Position numbers and translations under genes: made by a program
Assembly (NCBI GenBank): GCA_964442135.1
Contig: CAYTYN010000014.1
Span: 1 to 31,906 of the forward strand
DNA: 31,906 nucleotides
Direction of reading: 5' to 3'
Origin: Avanaerovorax sp964442135
Lineage (GTDB): Bacteria; Bacillota; Clostridia; Peptostreptococcales; Anaerovoracaceae
Shown: positions 14,317 to 23,235 of the stretch, piece by piece
Layout: each line of letters begins with the position of its first letter
Numbering within the stretch: position 1 is the stretch's first letter
Notes under the pieces: generated by a model
Told to the model about the DNA's origin: nothing
What the model saw: the letters and a program-made list of their open reading frames with translations, nothing else
Database searches by the model: none

Positions 14317-15768
14317 CTATTTTCTCCTGAATGCCCCTTTAATCAGATATCCTGCATAATCTCCTGTCATCTTAAGCAGAGCTACGGCGCTTTCCCTGTA
14401 CATGTAAAGGCCTGCCGCGGCGATGACTACAAACATTATAACGCTGTAAACATCTAATGTATTAAAGCTGTTATAGATTATGTAGACATAGTAGAGGACG
14501 ATCATAATGCTCAGCCTGCCCAGATGATATTTTACAGGAAAGCATTTCACCGAGAGCATCGTCCTCAACGCCAGCAAAAGGGTATATGTAATTCCCGTCG
14601 CCACAGCTGCTCCCAGGGAACCCATGGCATTTATGAGAAAATAGTTCAGCGCTACGTTGACCAGGCCGCATGAGCCGGTGACGGCAATATGCCACTTGGT
14701 CTTCTTCGCGAAATTGATCCCGTACACCGTGCTCTCCGAAATAGTGTAGAGAACCGGGTAGAGAGATAAAAACGGAATGAGGAACACCGCCTCTCTGTAG
14801 GCCGGGCCCAGAAGATATACTATTATATCCTTTAACAGGTTCACTCCCGCCCCCGCGGCGAAAACCACTATTGCAATGTAGTCCGTCGCCTTTACGAAGA
14901 ACTCCTTATTATTGTGATCCCTTTCGTATTCCTCTACAGCCATGGGGGCCCAGATAGTATTAAAGGTATTGGTTATCACGCTGAATATTCCGATTACGCT
15001 GAGAGCCGACGCGTATATGCCCAGCTCTGTTTTGCCGGAAAGCATTTCTATCATCAGCTTATCGGAGCCCGTATAGAGCCAGGCGCAAAGGGATGAAAAG
15101 ATAAAGGGCCATCCGTATCTGAGAACCATCCTGTAGCTGACCGTCTCAGCATATCTGCTTCTTTCCTCTCCGGTAACGGAGAAAAACCTCCACCTGTCCC
15201 TTTCCGCCACATATCCTATAACAGCGGATATGACCTGAGCCAGAACGGTGCATCCGGTAAGAACCAGGATATGATCTATATCGGTAAGGCTTATACCGAG
15301 TATGACGAACACGGTATAGCTCAGCTTTTGCATGTTCATACAAAAAGAGTACAGACCCGACCTCATGTCCAGCCTCAGCGTCATGTTGGTGAACCTGTCA
15401 ACGACCATGGACACACAGTATACGGCAAAAATGAGAATCACATATTCTCCCCTTGCAGCGAATACATAATACAGGCAAGCTATGCCTCCTGCCACAAAGC
15501 TGAGAATTATAGGGCCTCCCGCAGTAAGTCTCAGGATGTAGCGTCCGAATCCGTCTCCTTTTTCAGAAAAATAATACCTGTTATATGACTGATCCTGACC
15601 TACAAGAAGGAAAACCAACAGGATACTTCCGTACAGCGTGAACAGGGAAAGCTCTCCGTATGTTTCAGGATCTACAAGTCTTGTAACTATAGGTGTGGTT
15701 ATTACCCCCAGGAGCACGTTCAGACCTGTCCCGAAAAATAATGTGAAAAAATGTCTCTGTCTTCCCAT
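14317..15768 (-). CDS. wzx: Lipid-linked oligosaccharide flippase (Wzx, MOP superfamily)
   Basis: The product (483 residues) has 12-14 hydrophobic segments and the family features FGTGLNVLLGVITTPIVTRLVDPETYGELSLF (read as successive blocks from residue about 12) and SSLCAWLYTGSDKLMIEMLSG. It should flip undecaprenyl-diphosphate-linked repeat units to the outer face of the membrane. The ATG at 15766-15768 is taken. A TTG four codons upstream (15780) is 3 bases after the previous stop, and neither start has a good ribosome site, so expression probably relies on coupling. A Wzx in the same locus as a TagGH exporter means two export routes are encoded side by side. Confidence 0.87.
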   Translation of the reverse strand: MGRQRHFFTLFFGTGLNVLLGVITTPIVTRLVDPETYGELSLFTLYGSILLVFLLVGQDQSYNRYYFSEKGDGFGRYILRLTAGGPIILSFVAGGIACLYYVFAARGEYVILIFAVYCVSMVVDRFTNMTLRLDMRSGLYSFCMNMQKLSYTVFVILGISLTDIDHILVLTGCTVLAQVISAVIGYVAERDRWRFFSVTGEERSRYAETVSYRMVLRYGWPFIFSSLCAWLYTGSDKLMIEMLSGKTELGIYASALSVIGIFSVITNTFNTIWAPMAVEEYERDHNNKEFFVKATDYIAIVVFAAGAGVNLLKDIIVYLLGPAYREAVFLIPFLSLYPVLYTISESTVYGINFAKKTKWHIAVTGSCGLVNVALNYFLINAMGSLGAAVATGITYTLLLALRTMLSVKCFPVKYHLGRLSIMIVLYYVYIIYNSFNTLDVYSVIMFVVIAAAGLYMYRESAVALLKMTGDYAGYLIKGAFRRK

Positions 15769-15783
15769 AGGTATATACAAAAG

Positions 15784-16938
15784 CTATAGCTCTTTTTTCC
15801 TTAAATATCTCTCATAGATGTCCGTGAGCCGGCGGCTTATGGCCTCTTCACCGCATATTCTCTCTGCGTACTCGCTTATAAAGGCCCTGTCATATCGGGC
15901 TCTGCCTTCCTTCAGCTTCTTCAGCCCTTCTACAACGCTGTCTTCATCATCGTCTACAATAAGGCCGGTCTCCGGTGTGACGAAATCCTCCGGGCCTCCT
16001 GACCGGCACGCGAGAACAGGCATTCCGCAGGCCATGGCCTCCACATATGCGACGCCGAAGGTCTCCCGGGCAGACGTCAGCGCGAAGGCGTCTCCCCTCC
16101 TGTAGAAATCACCCAGCTCCTTCCTGGATTTTCTACCCGGTAAAAATATCCGCTCCTCCATGCCCAGCTCTTCCACCAGCCTTTCCAGCCTTCTCCTCTC
16201 CGATCCGTCGCCGAATATATATAATCGGGTCGTCACCTCTTCCGGAAACGCTCTGCTGAAGGAACTTATGAGCAAATCCATCCTCTTATTCGCCGTGAAA
16301 TTGCCCGCGCTGATGAAGGTAAAACCTTTTTTCTCTTCCTCCGGCCGGCTCGACCCTCCTTTAAAGTCGTCTGCGTCCAATACGTTGAAAACCACGTCAG
16401 AATCCACTCCGAAGTTCTCCTTAAGCCTTCCGGCCAGAGCGCTGCTCACGGCGATAACACCGTCTGCCCTGCTGTATACGTACTCAGCTCTCATCAGGTT
16501 GAAGTCTGATATCTCATCCCTGTCCACGTTCATCAAGCTGGAGTGTTCCGTTACGATTACAGGTATATCTCTCTTTAAGTTATTTATTATAACATAGATA
16601 CATGGAAAGGATATGGAAAAAAAGTGAGAATTGACTATATCGAAGCCTCCCGCCATTTTTTCAACCTTCAGATACGCCCTTTTAACGGCCATGTTTTCTA
16701 ATGAAAGTCCCGCCTTGGACTTTACCGGCCCCATAGGCACGCTGCAATGGACTACCGGAATCCCGTCGATGGTGTCCTCGTATATGCCCGGCCTTCTCCG
16801 CCTCCTGAAGGACCTGAAGTCCAGAGCCAGCACGTAAACCCGGTGGCCCCGTTTCTTCAAGGCTCGTGCCTGATCGAACTCGAAGCATCCCGTATTTCCC
16901 TTTTTGTTTATGCTTCTGGAAAAAATACAGATTTTCAT
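15784..16938 (-). CDS. GT4-family glycosyltransferase
   Basis: A 384-residue retaining glycosyltransferase of the GT-B fold. The N-terminal half has a Gly-poor acceptor domain starting MKICIFSRSINKKGNTGCFEFDQ. The C-terminal half carries FISAGNFTANKRMDLLI, LYIFGDGSERRRLE and the E-x7-E nucleotide-sugar motif ETFGVAYVEAMACGMPVLA with SGGPEDFV. It adds one sugar to the lipid-linked repeat unit at the cytoplasmic face. Its ATG overlaps the stop of the WbpB-like gene by 4 bases (ATGA), so the two are translationally coupled. This placement among the wbp-like genes suggests it may handle the diacetamido-uronic acid; donor and linkage cannot be read directly. Confidence 0.88.
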   Translation of the reverse strand: MKICIFSRSINKKGNTGCFEFDQARALKKRGHRVYVLALDFRSFRRRRRPGIYEDTIDGIPVVHCSVPMGPVKSKAGLSLENMAVKRAYLKVEKMAGGFDIVNSHFFSISFPCIYVIINNLKRDIPVIVTEHSSLMNVDRDEISDFNLMRAEYVYSRADGVIAVSSALAGRLKENFGVDSDVVFNVLDADDFKGGSSRPEEEKKGFTFISAGNFTANKRMDLLISSFSRAFPEEVTTRLYIFGDGSERRRLERLVEELGMEERIFLPGRKSRKELGDFYRRGDAFALTSARETFGVAYVEAMACGMPVLACRSGGPEDFVTPETGLIVDDDEDSVVEGLKKLKEGRARYDRAFISEYAERICGEEAISRRLTDIYERYLRKKEL

Positions 16939-18014
16939 CGCTTAAACTCACCATTCATGTCCGTACTGGCGAAATCCGTCATAGGCAGCTTTACAGGCGT
17001 TCCGTCACGCTGACTCTTGTATATGGCGAGAACCATCTCCAGAGCGTTTCTTCCCGCTGCAGCGTCTACGTAAGGCTGCCTGTCATTCTCAATCGCGTCA
17101 ATTACGTCGGCAAAAAGGGCAGTGTGGCCGTTTCCGTAAACATTGCCGGTCGCCTCCTTCAGACCTTTGTTTATCTCATCCTGTTCCCCTTCATCTGAAA
17201 ACTCCCAGACGTCGATATTGTTGGCGGAGGTTCCTCCGATTTTTACGGTTCCCTTTTCTCCGAAAATATATAGGGTTTCCTCCAGATTCCCGGGATAGAC
17301 ATTAGTGGTTCCTTCTATGGTTCCGATGGCTCCGTTTTTAAACTTTATGACGGCCATTCCCACATCTTCAGTTTCCAGATAATGGTGAAACTGCTGTCTG
17401 GTCGCACCGTAGACCTCTTCAACCTGATCGCCCATCATCCATCTCAAAAGGTCTATGCCATGAATACACTGATTCATAAGCGCTCCGCCGTCCTGAACCC
17501 ATGTGCCTCTCCAGGAGGCCTGCTCGTAGTAATTTCTGTCCCTGTTCCACCTGACATGTACGGAACCGTGGGAAAGCCTGCCGAACCTTCCCGATTCCAA
17601 AGCCTTCCTCAGCTCCTGAACAGCGATGTTGAATCGGTTCTGGTGACACACCGATACCTTTACATTTTTCTCCTCTGCCGCCTCTATGATTCTGTCGGCA
17701 TCCCTCATGCTCATGGCCATAGGCTTTTCTATTATTACGTTGACGCCACGGTCTATGGAAAACAGTCCTATTTCAGCGTGGCTTCCGCTCTCTGTAGCTA
17801 TGCTTGCCAGTTCGGGTTTTTCCTCTTCTATCATCGCCCTGTAATCAGTATATCTCTTTATAGAAGCGTCATCTCTCAGTTCATATTTCTCCAGCAGCTC
17901 TTCCATCCTTTCCGGAATGATATCGCATACCGCCGCGATTTCCAGTCCGTTGCTGATCGCTGCCTTCATGTGATTTACGGCAATCCTGCCGCAGCCTATA
18001 AGGGCGTATTTCAT
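16935..18014 (-). CDS. wbpB: Gfo/Idh/MocA oxidoreductase, WbpB/WlbA-like (UDP-GlcNAcA 3-dehydrogenase)
   Basis: The 359-residue protein has an N-terminal Rossmann site GCGRIAVNH (7-15) and the EKP motif at 96-98 of the Gfo/Idh/MocA family. The segments CHQNRFNIAVQ (123-133), VHVRWNRDRNYYEQASWRGTW (152-172, in two blocks) and QDGGALMNQCIHGIDLL (174-190) match WbpB/WlbA specifically. The enzyme oxidises C3 of UDP-GlcNAcA with NAD+, giving the keto substrate for WbpE. AAGGA precedes the ATG, and the gene lies 33 bases after the WbpD-like gene. Specific function is inferred from both motifs and the presence of all partner genes. Confidence 0.9.
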   Translation of the reverse strand: MKYALIGCGRIAVNHMKAAISNGLEIAAVCDIIPERMEELLEKYELRDDASIKRYTDYRAMIEEEKPELASIATESGSHAEIGLFSIDRGVNVIIEKPMAMSMRDADRIIEAAEEKNVKVSVCHQNRFNIAVQELRKALESGRFGRLSHGSVHVRWNRDRNYYEQASWRGTWVQDGGALMNQCIHGIDLLRWMMGDQVEEVYGATRQQFHHYLETEDVGMAVIKFKNGAIGTIEGTTNVYPGNLEETLYIFGEKGTVKIGGTSANNIDVWEFSDEGEQDEINKGLKEATGNVYGNGHTALFADVIDAIENDRQPYVDAAAGRNALEMVLAIYKSQRDGTPVKLPMTDFASTDMNGEFKR

Positions 18015-18047
18015 GTCCTTCTTCCTCTTTGCTTTATGTAAATTCCG

Positions 18048-18611
18048 TTATTTCTCTTCTAACCCGTTGACGCCTTCTCTGTACTTCCGGCCGCATCGCT
18101 CACATATCAATCCATCGCTCAGCACCTCTCCGCACTGACAAACCCAACCGATATGTCTGGCGGGAACCCCCGCCACTAAGGAATGATCCTTAACGTCTCT
18201 CGTAACAACTGCCCCTGCGGCTGCCATCGCCCATTTTCCTATGGTGTTACCGCACACTACGGTAGCGTTAGCACCTACAGTGGCTCCCGTTTTCACCAAC
18301 GTTTTCTTATATTCCTCCCTGCACTTGGGATATTTGGCTCTCGGCGTAAGGTCGTTGGTAAACACCATAGACGGTCCGCAAAACACGAAGTCCTCCATCT
18401 CGACTCCCTCGTATACGGAAACGTTGTTCTGCAGCTTACACCCGTTGCCTATTTTAACGTTCCTTGAAATATTTACATTCTGCCCCATGGAGCAGTTCTC
18501 GCCGATCTCAGCTCCCGACTGTATGTGGCAGAAATGCCATATCCTAGTTCCCTTTCCGATCTTCACCTTATCGTCGATGTAGCTGGATTGGTGTACGAAG
18601 AAATCTCCCAT
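18048..18611 (-). CDS. wbpD: Hexapeptide-repeat N-acetyltransferase, WbpD/WlbB-like
   Basis: The 187-residue protein forms a left-handed beta-helix: repeats of the I/V-G-x-x-x type run from about residue 10 to 140 (VKIGKGTRIW, AEIGENCSMG, VKIGNGCKL, ATVGANATVV). FTNDLTPRAKYP and AGVPARHIGW are WbpD-like. The enzyme acetylates the 3-amino group of UDP-GlcNAc(3NH2)A using acetyl-CoA. A Cys4 knuckle follows at the C-terminus (CQCGEVL then CERCG), likely a small zinc site, as found in several WbpD relatives. Its ATG shares one base with the stop of the wbpA-like gene (TAATG). Confidence 0.9.
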   Translation of the reverse strand: MGDFFVHQSSYIDDKVKIGKGTRIWHFCHIQSGAEIGENCSMGQNVNISRNVKIGNGCKLQNNVSVYEGVEMEDFVFCGPSMVFTNDLTPRAKYPKCREEYKKTLVKTGATVGANATVVCGNTIGKWAMAAAGAVVTRDVKDHSLVAGVPARHIGWVCQCGEVLSDGLICERCGRKYREGVNGLEEK

Positions 18612-19921
18612 TACAGCACCTCTATGTTATCCCGCTCTTTTATATCCTTCATCACGTTCTTAGTGTCGAATATGTCCTGAGCGTTCCTCTGTATCATTTC
18701 ATAGTCTAAATTGGTGTGAGCCGCGGTTACGATGATAAGGTCGTAGCCGGCTATGATCTTCTCGTCTATTCTGTCTATGCCCTTGTATATCTGCCCCTTA
18801 TCCTTATACTCACTTATCCAGGGATCGTAAAAGTCGGTATCTGCTCCCCGCTTTTTCAGAGCGTCTATGACCTTGATAGCAGGGCTCTCCCGACAGTCGT
18901 CGATGTTGCCCTTATATGCCACGCCTAATGCCAATAGCTTAGAGCCGTTGAGAGCCTTTTTCTTTCTGTTAAGTATGGCCATAGCTCTTTCCACACAGTA
19001 TTCCGGCATTCCGTCGTTTATCATCATTGAATTTTCTATCATGGATGTGTGAAATCCGTACTCCCTTGCCTTCCACGACAGATAGTAGGGATCTAAAGGA
19101 ATGCAGTGTCCGCCGACTCCCGGACCCGGATAAAAGGGTTGAAAGCCGTAGGGTTTAGTCTTAGCCGCCTCCACTACTTCCCAGTAATCTATGCCCATCT
19201 TATGACAGAGCATGGCCATCTCGTTGGCGAGGCCGATGTTTATGTTTCTGTACGTGTTCTCCAAGATTTTCTCCATCTCTGCTACCGCCGGAGAGGATAC
19301 CTCGTAAACATCTCCTTCCAAGACAGCTCTGTACATGGAAGAGATGACCTCTCCGGCGTCGTCCCCTATGCCTCCTACCACCTTCGGCGTGTTTTTCGTA
19401 TTATACTTCTTATTGCCCGGATCCACTCTTTCCGGTGAAAATCCCAAGTAGAAATCCTCACCGCATTTAAGTCCTGAGGATTCCAAAATCGGCCTCAGAA
19501 GCTCCTCTGTAGTCCCCGGATAGGTGGTCGACTCTAAAACCACCATAGTTCCCTCAGTGAGATACTTCGCTATGTTTTCGGCAGAAGTCCTTACATAGCT
19601 TATGTCAGGCTGCTGATGCTCGTCCAAAGGTGTGGGAACGCATATGGCTATAAAGTCGACGTCCTTCACAAAGCTGAAATCAGATGTGGCGCGGAGCACT
19701 CCGCCCTCCACCATTTTCTTAAGGTCGTCATCTACCACATCGCCGATGTAGTTTTCTCCGGCGTTAACCATGTCCACCTTTTCCCTCTGCACATCAAAGC
19801 CGATAGTCTTAAAGCCAGCCTTAGCCTTTTCCACGGCGAGAGGAAGACCCACATATCCCAAGCCTACTACCCCTACCTGTATGGTTCTGTCCTCTATTTT
19901 CTTCAGCAATAAATCCTTCAT
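18611..19921 (-). CDS. wbpA: UDP-N-acetylglucosamine 6-dehydrogenase (WbpA-like)
   Basis: A 436-residue nucleotide-sugar dehydrogenase with an N-terminal NAD site VGLGYVGLPLAV (19-30), the CVPTPL segment (94-99), ESTTYPGTT (130-138), and the catalytic cysteine at 273 within GPGVGGHCIPLDPYY. ALGVAYKGNIDDCRESPAI marks the C-terminal domain. It oxidises C6 of UDP-GlcNAc (or ManNAc) twice to give the uronic acid. WbpA-like identity rather than UDP-glucose or UDP-ManNAc dehydrogenase is supported by the adjacent WbpD and WbpB homologues. It is separated by a single base from the upstream GT4 and has GGTG just before the ATG. Confidence 0.9.
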   Translation of the reverse strand: MKDLLLKKIEDRTIQVGVVGLGYVGLPLAVEKAKAGFKTIGFDVQREKVDMVNAGENYIGDVVDDDLKKMVEGGVLRATSDFSFVKDVDFIAICVPTPLDEHQQPDISYVRTSAENIAKYLTEGTMVVLESTTYPGTTEELLRPILESSGLKCGEDFYLGFSPERVDPGNKKYNTKNTPKVVGGIGDDAGEVISSMYRAVLEGDVYEVSSPAVAEMEKILENTYRNINIGLANEMAMLCHKMGIDYWEVVEAAKTKPYGFQPFYPGPGVGGHCIPLDPYYLSWKAREYGFHTSMIENSMMINDGMPEYCVERAMAILNRKKKALNGSKLLALGVAYKGNIDDCRESPAIKVIDALKKRGADTDFYDPWISEYKDKGQIYKGIDRIDEKIIAGYDLIIVTAAHTNLDYEMIQRNAQDIFDTKNVMKDIKERDNIEVL

Positions 19922-19922
19922 C

Positions 19923-21197
19923 CTACACCTTTCCGTTTTGCCTGTCCTCTAAGGCCTCTTTTATGACCTCCTCCAGCCTGTCTGTAAGTTTTTTATAGTC
20001 AAAGTCCTCAGCGGCTCTCAATGCGTTTTTCGACATTTCGCCGTATTTTTCTCTGTCCTCGTAGAGCTTGATGATTTCATCGGCGAATTCCTCCCGGTTC
20101 TTGAATCGCCTGCAGATTCCGAATCCGTACTCGTCTATGAAGTTATAGCTTATATCCTCGTTGGCGATAACCGGTTTTCCGCTGGCCATGTATTCAAACA
20201 GCTTGTTCCAGCTGACCCCGTACCTGAAAATATCGCTTTCCCTTACCGTTACAACGTTGATATCTCCTTTTGACAGTATGCTTGGAATAAAGGTTCTCGC
20301 CACTCTGTCTTTCAGTACTATATTATCAAGGCCCTTTGCCTCTATATACTCTGCAATTTCCGTCCTGTCATCGCCGTCTCCGATTATTATAAACTTTATA
20401 TCCTCATATCCTCTTTCCTTGCAGACCTCTCCGGCCTTTACCAGATCCATGACCTGATTCACCATCCTTACGGCTCCGGTGTATAATACCTTGAACCCGC
20501 CTCCGTCTAAATCCGGATCCTCGTAGACCGTGTTATCTCTCTGCCATATGAAGCTTTCCAGGTCTACGCCGTTGTTGATATTATACACATCCTTAAGGTC
20601 AATTCCCTTATCCCATCCCCGATCCTTGAGATAGTCGGCTCCTCCGGGAACGGTAAATATCAGCTTGTCGGCTTTTTGGTATATCCTCTTCTCCCCTGCG
20701 TACATAACCTTCGCCACAGGGGACTTTCTCTTCACAATCCCCAAGCTAACCAGCGTCTCCGGCCACAGATCCCTGACCTCGCATATACACGGGACGTCCA
20801 GTTTTTTCGCCGTGCTCTCCCCTGCCATAAGGGTTAGAGGATGAACTGACGATGCCACTATAGCCATCGGCTTTCCGTCTCTTTTCCCGATTTCAAGGGC
20901 CGCCTTCTTAGCGCCCTTGTAGAAGGCGTACATGTTCTTTATCCGGGCTTTTCCGCTTCCCGAATACTGAGGGGTTTTCACGAAGACGTACTCAATCCCC
21001 TCGGAAACGTCGGCTCTGAAAAGCTCTCCCCCCGTATCCACTTCCCGGTCGCTGTTATGTATAGTCGATGCGCAGAAAATTTTAACGTCATATCCTTTTT
21101 TCATTAAGAACTTCCCGAACCAGTGATGTCTGCCCCCTTTGTCGCTGAACATGTTGGTAGCATAGTGGTTCCAAAGCCAAACCGTTTTTCTCTCCAT
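19923..21197 (-). CDS. WbuB-like GT4 glycosyltransferase
   Basis: The 424-residue protein starts MERKTVWLWNHYATNM and carries KGGRHHWFGKFL, VRDLWPETLVSLGI (about 141-154), NNGVDLESF and the C-terminal IIIGDGDDR and SWNKLFEYMASGKPVIA blocks typical of WbuB-type transferases, which often act on N-acetylated 6-deoxy or amino sugars. I chose the ATG at 21195-21197 with AGAGG 6 bases upstream. A TTG two codons earlier overlaps the previous stop. It sits directly before wbpA in the operon and probably adds the second or third sugar of the repeat. Donor not known. Confidence 0.87.
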   Translation of the reverse strand: MERKTVWLWNHYATNMFSDKGGRHHWFGKFLMKKGYDVKIFCASTIHNSDREVDTGGELFRADVSEGIEYVFVKTPQYSGSGKARIKNMYAFYKGAKKAALEIGKRDGKPMAIVASSVHPLTLMAGESTAKKLDVPCICEVRDLWPETLVSLGIVKRKSPVAKVMYAGEKRIYQKADKLIFTVPGGADYLKDRGWDKGIDLKDVYNINNGVDLESFIWQRDNTVYEDPDLDGGGFKVLYTGAVRMVNQVMDLVKAGEVCKERGYEDIKFIIIGDGDDRTEIAEYIEAKGLDNIVLKDRVARTFIPSILSKGDINVVTVRESDIFRYGVSWNKLFEYMASGKPVIANEDISYNFIDEYGFGICRRFKNREEFADEIIKLYEDREKYGEMSKNALRAAEDFDYKKLTDRLEEVIKEALEDRQNGKV

Positions 21198-21199
21198 TT

Positions 21200-22243
21200 T
21201 CAACCTCTGTACTCAGGGAAAAATCCCGGGTTTCCTATTTCCCCGCGAGCCTTTACCAGCATGTCGTACTTCTCCTCATCGAATACGGCTCTCCCTACGG
21301 AAAACTGTTTATCGTCGTTTCTGTTGAAGGCTTTTTTGAATTTAAAGAGGCTGTCGTCGGCGGAACCTACTCCCCCTCCCAGATGAAAGGACTGAAAGCC
21401 TTTTTCTATGCCGAACCGGCTCGCCTCCCAAAGAAGAAGGTTAGTCGGCGCCAGCTTACGGTATTCCTTTAGGGAAGCGGAAAGGTGATAGTGCATCCTC
21501 CTTCCTGCCATCAGAATTATGGCAGCCGCGATTATCTTACCGTCCTTTTCAGCATAAAAAAATCTGCAGCCTTCTCCTATATCCTTCAAAAGGCTTTCGT
21601 AGTAGCTCCTCTGAAAGTAGTAATAATCCGCAGCTCCGTCCCTGACCATGGTATCCTCATATATTTCCATGAACCCGTCTATTATGTCAGGTTTCCTCGT
21701 CGATCCTGCCCTTATTCCCTCTTTAGCCGCCTTCCTTATGTGGTTTCTGTTTTTTGACGAAAAGCCGGCCCATGCGTATTCCTCGTTCCTAAGGTCGATA
21801 TACACCGTCCTCCCCAGGTCTGAAATATTGTAAAGCCCTCTGCATGGGGCGGCATTATCCGTCATAGGGTTGAACCGTACAAACTCTGAAACTATTTTTT
21901 CTTTCCGGCAAAATCCTCTGTACTCCTCCTCAAAGCCCTTCGGCATGTCTCCCTCCAACAGCCATCCACCGTAGCCGTACGGAGTGGAAAGATCATAGAG
22001 AGCCGCGGCAGCTTCAAGCTCTCTGAACTCAGCCGCTTCCCCTATGCTTCTCTTCATTACGGCGTTCATGCCTCTGCAGCTTCCGTCCTCGGCTTCGTAA
22101 TAGAAAAGCAGAGGCTCCCCGTCTCCGTGAAGCTGAAGTCCTCTCAGATAGCCGCTTAAATAGTAGACGTCAAAATCCGAGAACGATCTCACCGTCTCAT
22201 CCCATTCTCTTCTGTTTTCCATCGTAAATATTCTTATAGCCAC
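21200..22243 (-). CDS. FemAB/GNAT-like acyl or aminoacyl transferase
   Basis: This 347-residue protein has the two-lobe GNAT architecture of FemAB enzymes, with the FemAB mark SSKNRNHIRKAAKEGI (about 164-179) and a second lobe FYAEKDGKIIAAAIILM, MHYHLSAS, APTNLLLWEASRFGIEKG and FHLGGGVGS. FemAB proteins transfer amino acids from tRNA to peptidoglycan stem peptides. Relatives in polysaccharide loci are thought to acylate sugars or act on lipid-linked glycan. I chose the GTG at 22241-22243 because GAGGA is 8 bases before it. The upstream TTG overlapping the previous stop lacks a site. It directly follows the PLP-type gene, so the two may act in sequence. Substrate is unknown. Confidence 0.78.
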   Translation of the reverse strand: MAIRIFTMENRREWDETVRSFSDFDVYYLSGYLRGLQLHGDGEPLLFYYEAEDGSCRGMNAVMKRSIGEAAEFRELEAAAALYDLSTPYGYGGWLLEGDMPKGFEEEYRGFCRKEKIVSEFVRFNPMTDNAAPCRGLYNISDLGRTVYIDLRNEEYAWAGFSSKNRNHIRKAAKEGIRAGSTRKPDIIDGFMEIYEDTMVRDGAADYYYFQRSYYESLLKDIGEGCRFFYAEKDGKIIAAAIILMAGRRMHYHLSASLKEYRKLAPTNLLLWEASRFGIEKGFQSFHLGGGVGSADDSLFKFKKAFNRNDDKQFSVGRAVFDEEKYDMLVKARGEIGNPGFFPEYRG

Positions 22244-22254
22244 CTGTACGTTCC

Positions 22255-23235
22255 TCAATACTTTTCTACGAGATAAAGGATCCTCTCCATATCCTCGGCG
22301 TCATAACGCTGGTCGCATACTATGGAAAGCTCTCTGTCGTAAATTTCTCTCTCCTCATTCCCTAAGGTGTGGACATGGGAAATATGCCAGTGAACCGGAC
22401 AAAACACGCGGTTTTCAATCAGATAAAGCCTAAGCCTTCTTCTCTCCTCGGCGTCTTTCAAAAGCACGGGAAGAAAAAGGGGTACCTCCTCATTCAGCGG
22501 CCCTGTCAAAGGGATAATTCCCTTAGCCTCTAAAATACTTCTGTTATCATATAGGATACTGTAATTCCTCCTTCGTCTCGATGAAATATACCTTTCATCC
22601 AGCCCCTTTAAAGCCGTTAAATCTCTCTTAAGGGGACCGTATCCCCCGTAATCCTCATCTAAGATATCCTCAGGCTCTGAAAAAAGCCTCAGCATCTCCG
22701 CCTTATCCGAAGAGCCTCCCGCCATAAAGGACTTCTTCATCCGGGCGGCCTTCTCCGTCTTTTCCCCATACCTGACGTTATCATCTCTATGGGAAGCCAT
22801 GGCTTCAGGGGATCTCAGTATGGCCCTGCACCCGAAAAAACCCGTCCGCTTTCGCAGGCTGGCGAAGGCGTAGTCGCATTCTCCCCCCCCAACCTCTCTT
22901 TCGGTAAACAAAGTGTGGGTCACATCTCTTATGATAACAGAGCCTCTAAACCTATCTCTTACCTCTCTCTCCAGACTGTTTCTTTCCTCTACGCCGAAGC
23001 CGAACCAACCCATGGTAAGCACTGCGTCGGCGCCGTTTAAAGTGTCTAAATAGGCTTTGATACCTGATTTGGTTGCTTTCACAGGATAAAACCTGACCTC
23101 CGCCCCTGCCCGCAGAAAGGGTTCTATTACGGTGTCACAGCAGTAGGAAGGAAGAGGCGCCGTTTTCAGACCGAATTTAGAACATATATCCTCCGTGATC
23201 TGATAGAGAGAGGTTCTTCCTGGAAGGGAAAACAC
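22255..23235 (-). CDS. Fold-type-I PLP-dependent transferase-like protein, 5' end probably out of frame
   Basis: The open frame (326 residues from a GTG at 23233-23235) resembles DegT-like aminotransferases found in capsule loci: GRTSLYQI, PSYCCDTVIEPFLRAGAEVRFY, GSVIIRDVTHTLF and the lysine-bearing YAFASLRKRTGFFG (Lys129 as PLP candidate). No ribosome site precedes the GTG. Upstream in the same frame, reading continues back through IIEGCSPAPV to GGSFWETEG and then stops at TAG right at a run of six G (23303-23308). In the neighbouring frame, ATG 23339-23341 gives MRRSRTKIGEIG, and one G less would join it to GSFWETE, recreating the EIGG start typical of this family. So the gene is either phase-variable, mutated or misread there. 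Confidence 0.75.
   Translation of the reverse strand: MFSLPGRTSLYQITEDICSKFGLKTAPLPSYCCDTVIEPFLRAGAEVRFYPVKATKSGIKAYLDTLNGADAVLTMGWFGFGVEERNSLEREVRDRFRGSVIIRDVTHTLFTEREVGGGECDYAFASLRKRTGFFGCRAILRSPEAMASHRDDNVRYGEKTEKAARMKKSFMAGGSSDKAEMLRLFSEPEDILDEDYGGYGPLKRDLTALKGLDERYISSRRRRNYSILYDNRSILEAKGIIPLTGPLNEEVPLFLPVLLKDAEERRRLRLYLIENRVFCPVHWHISHVHTLGNEEREIYDRELSIVCDQRYDAEDMERILYLVEKY

Noticed and set aside
17382..18041. 219-codon plus-strand frame opposite the WbpB-like gene
   Set aside because: Antisense to a gene with clear family motifs; no ribosome site and no recognisable protein features.
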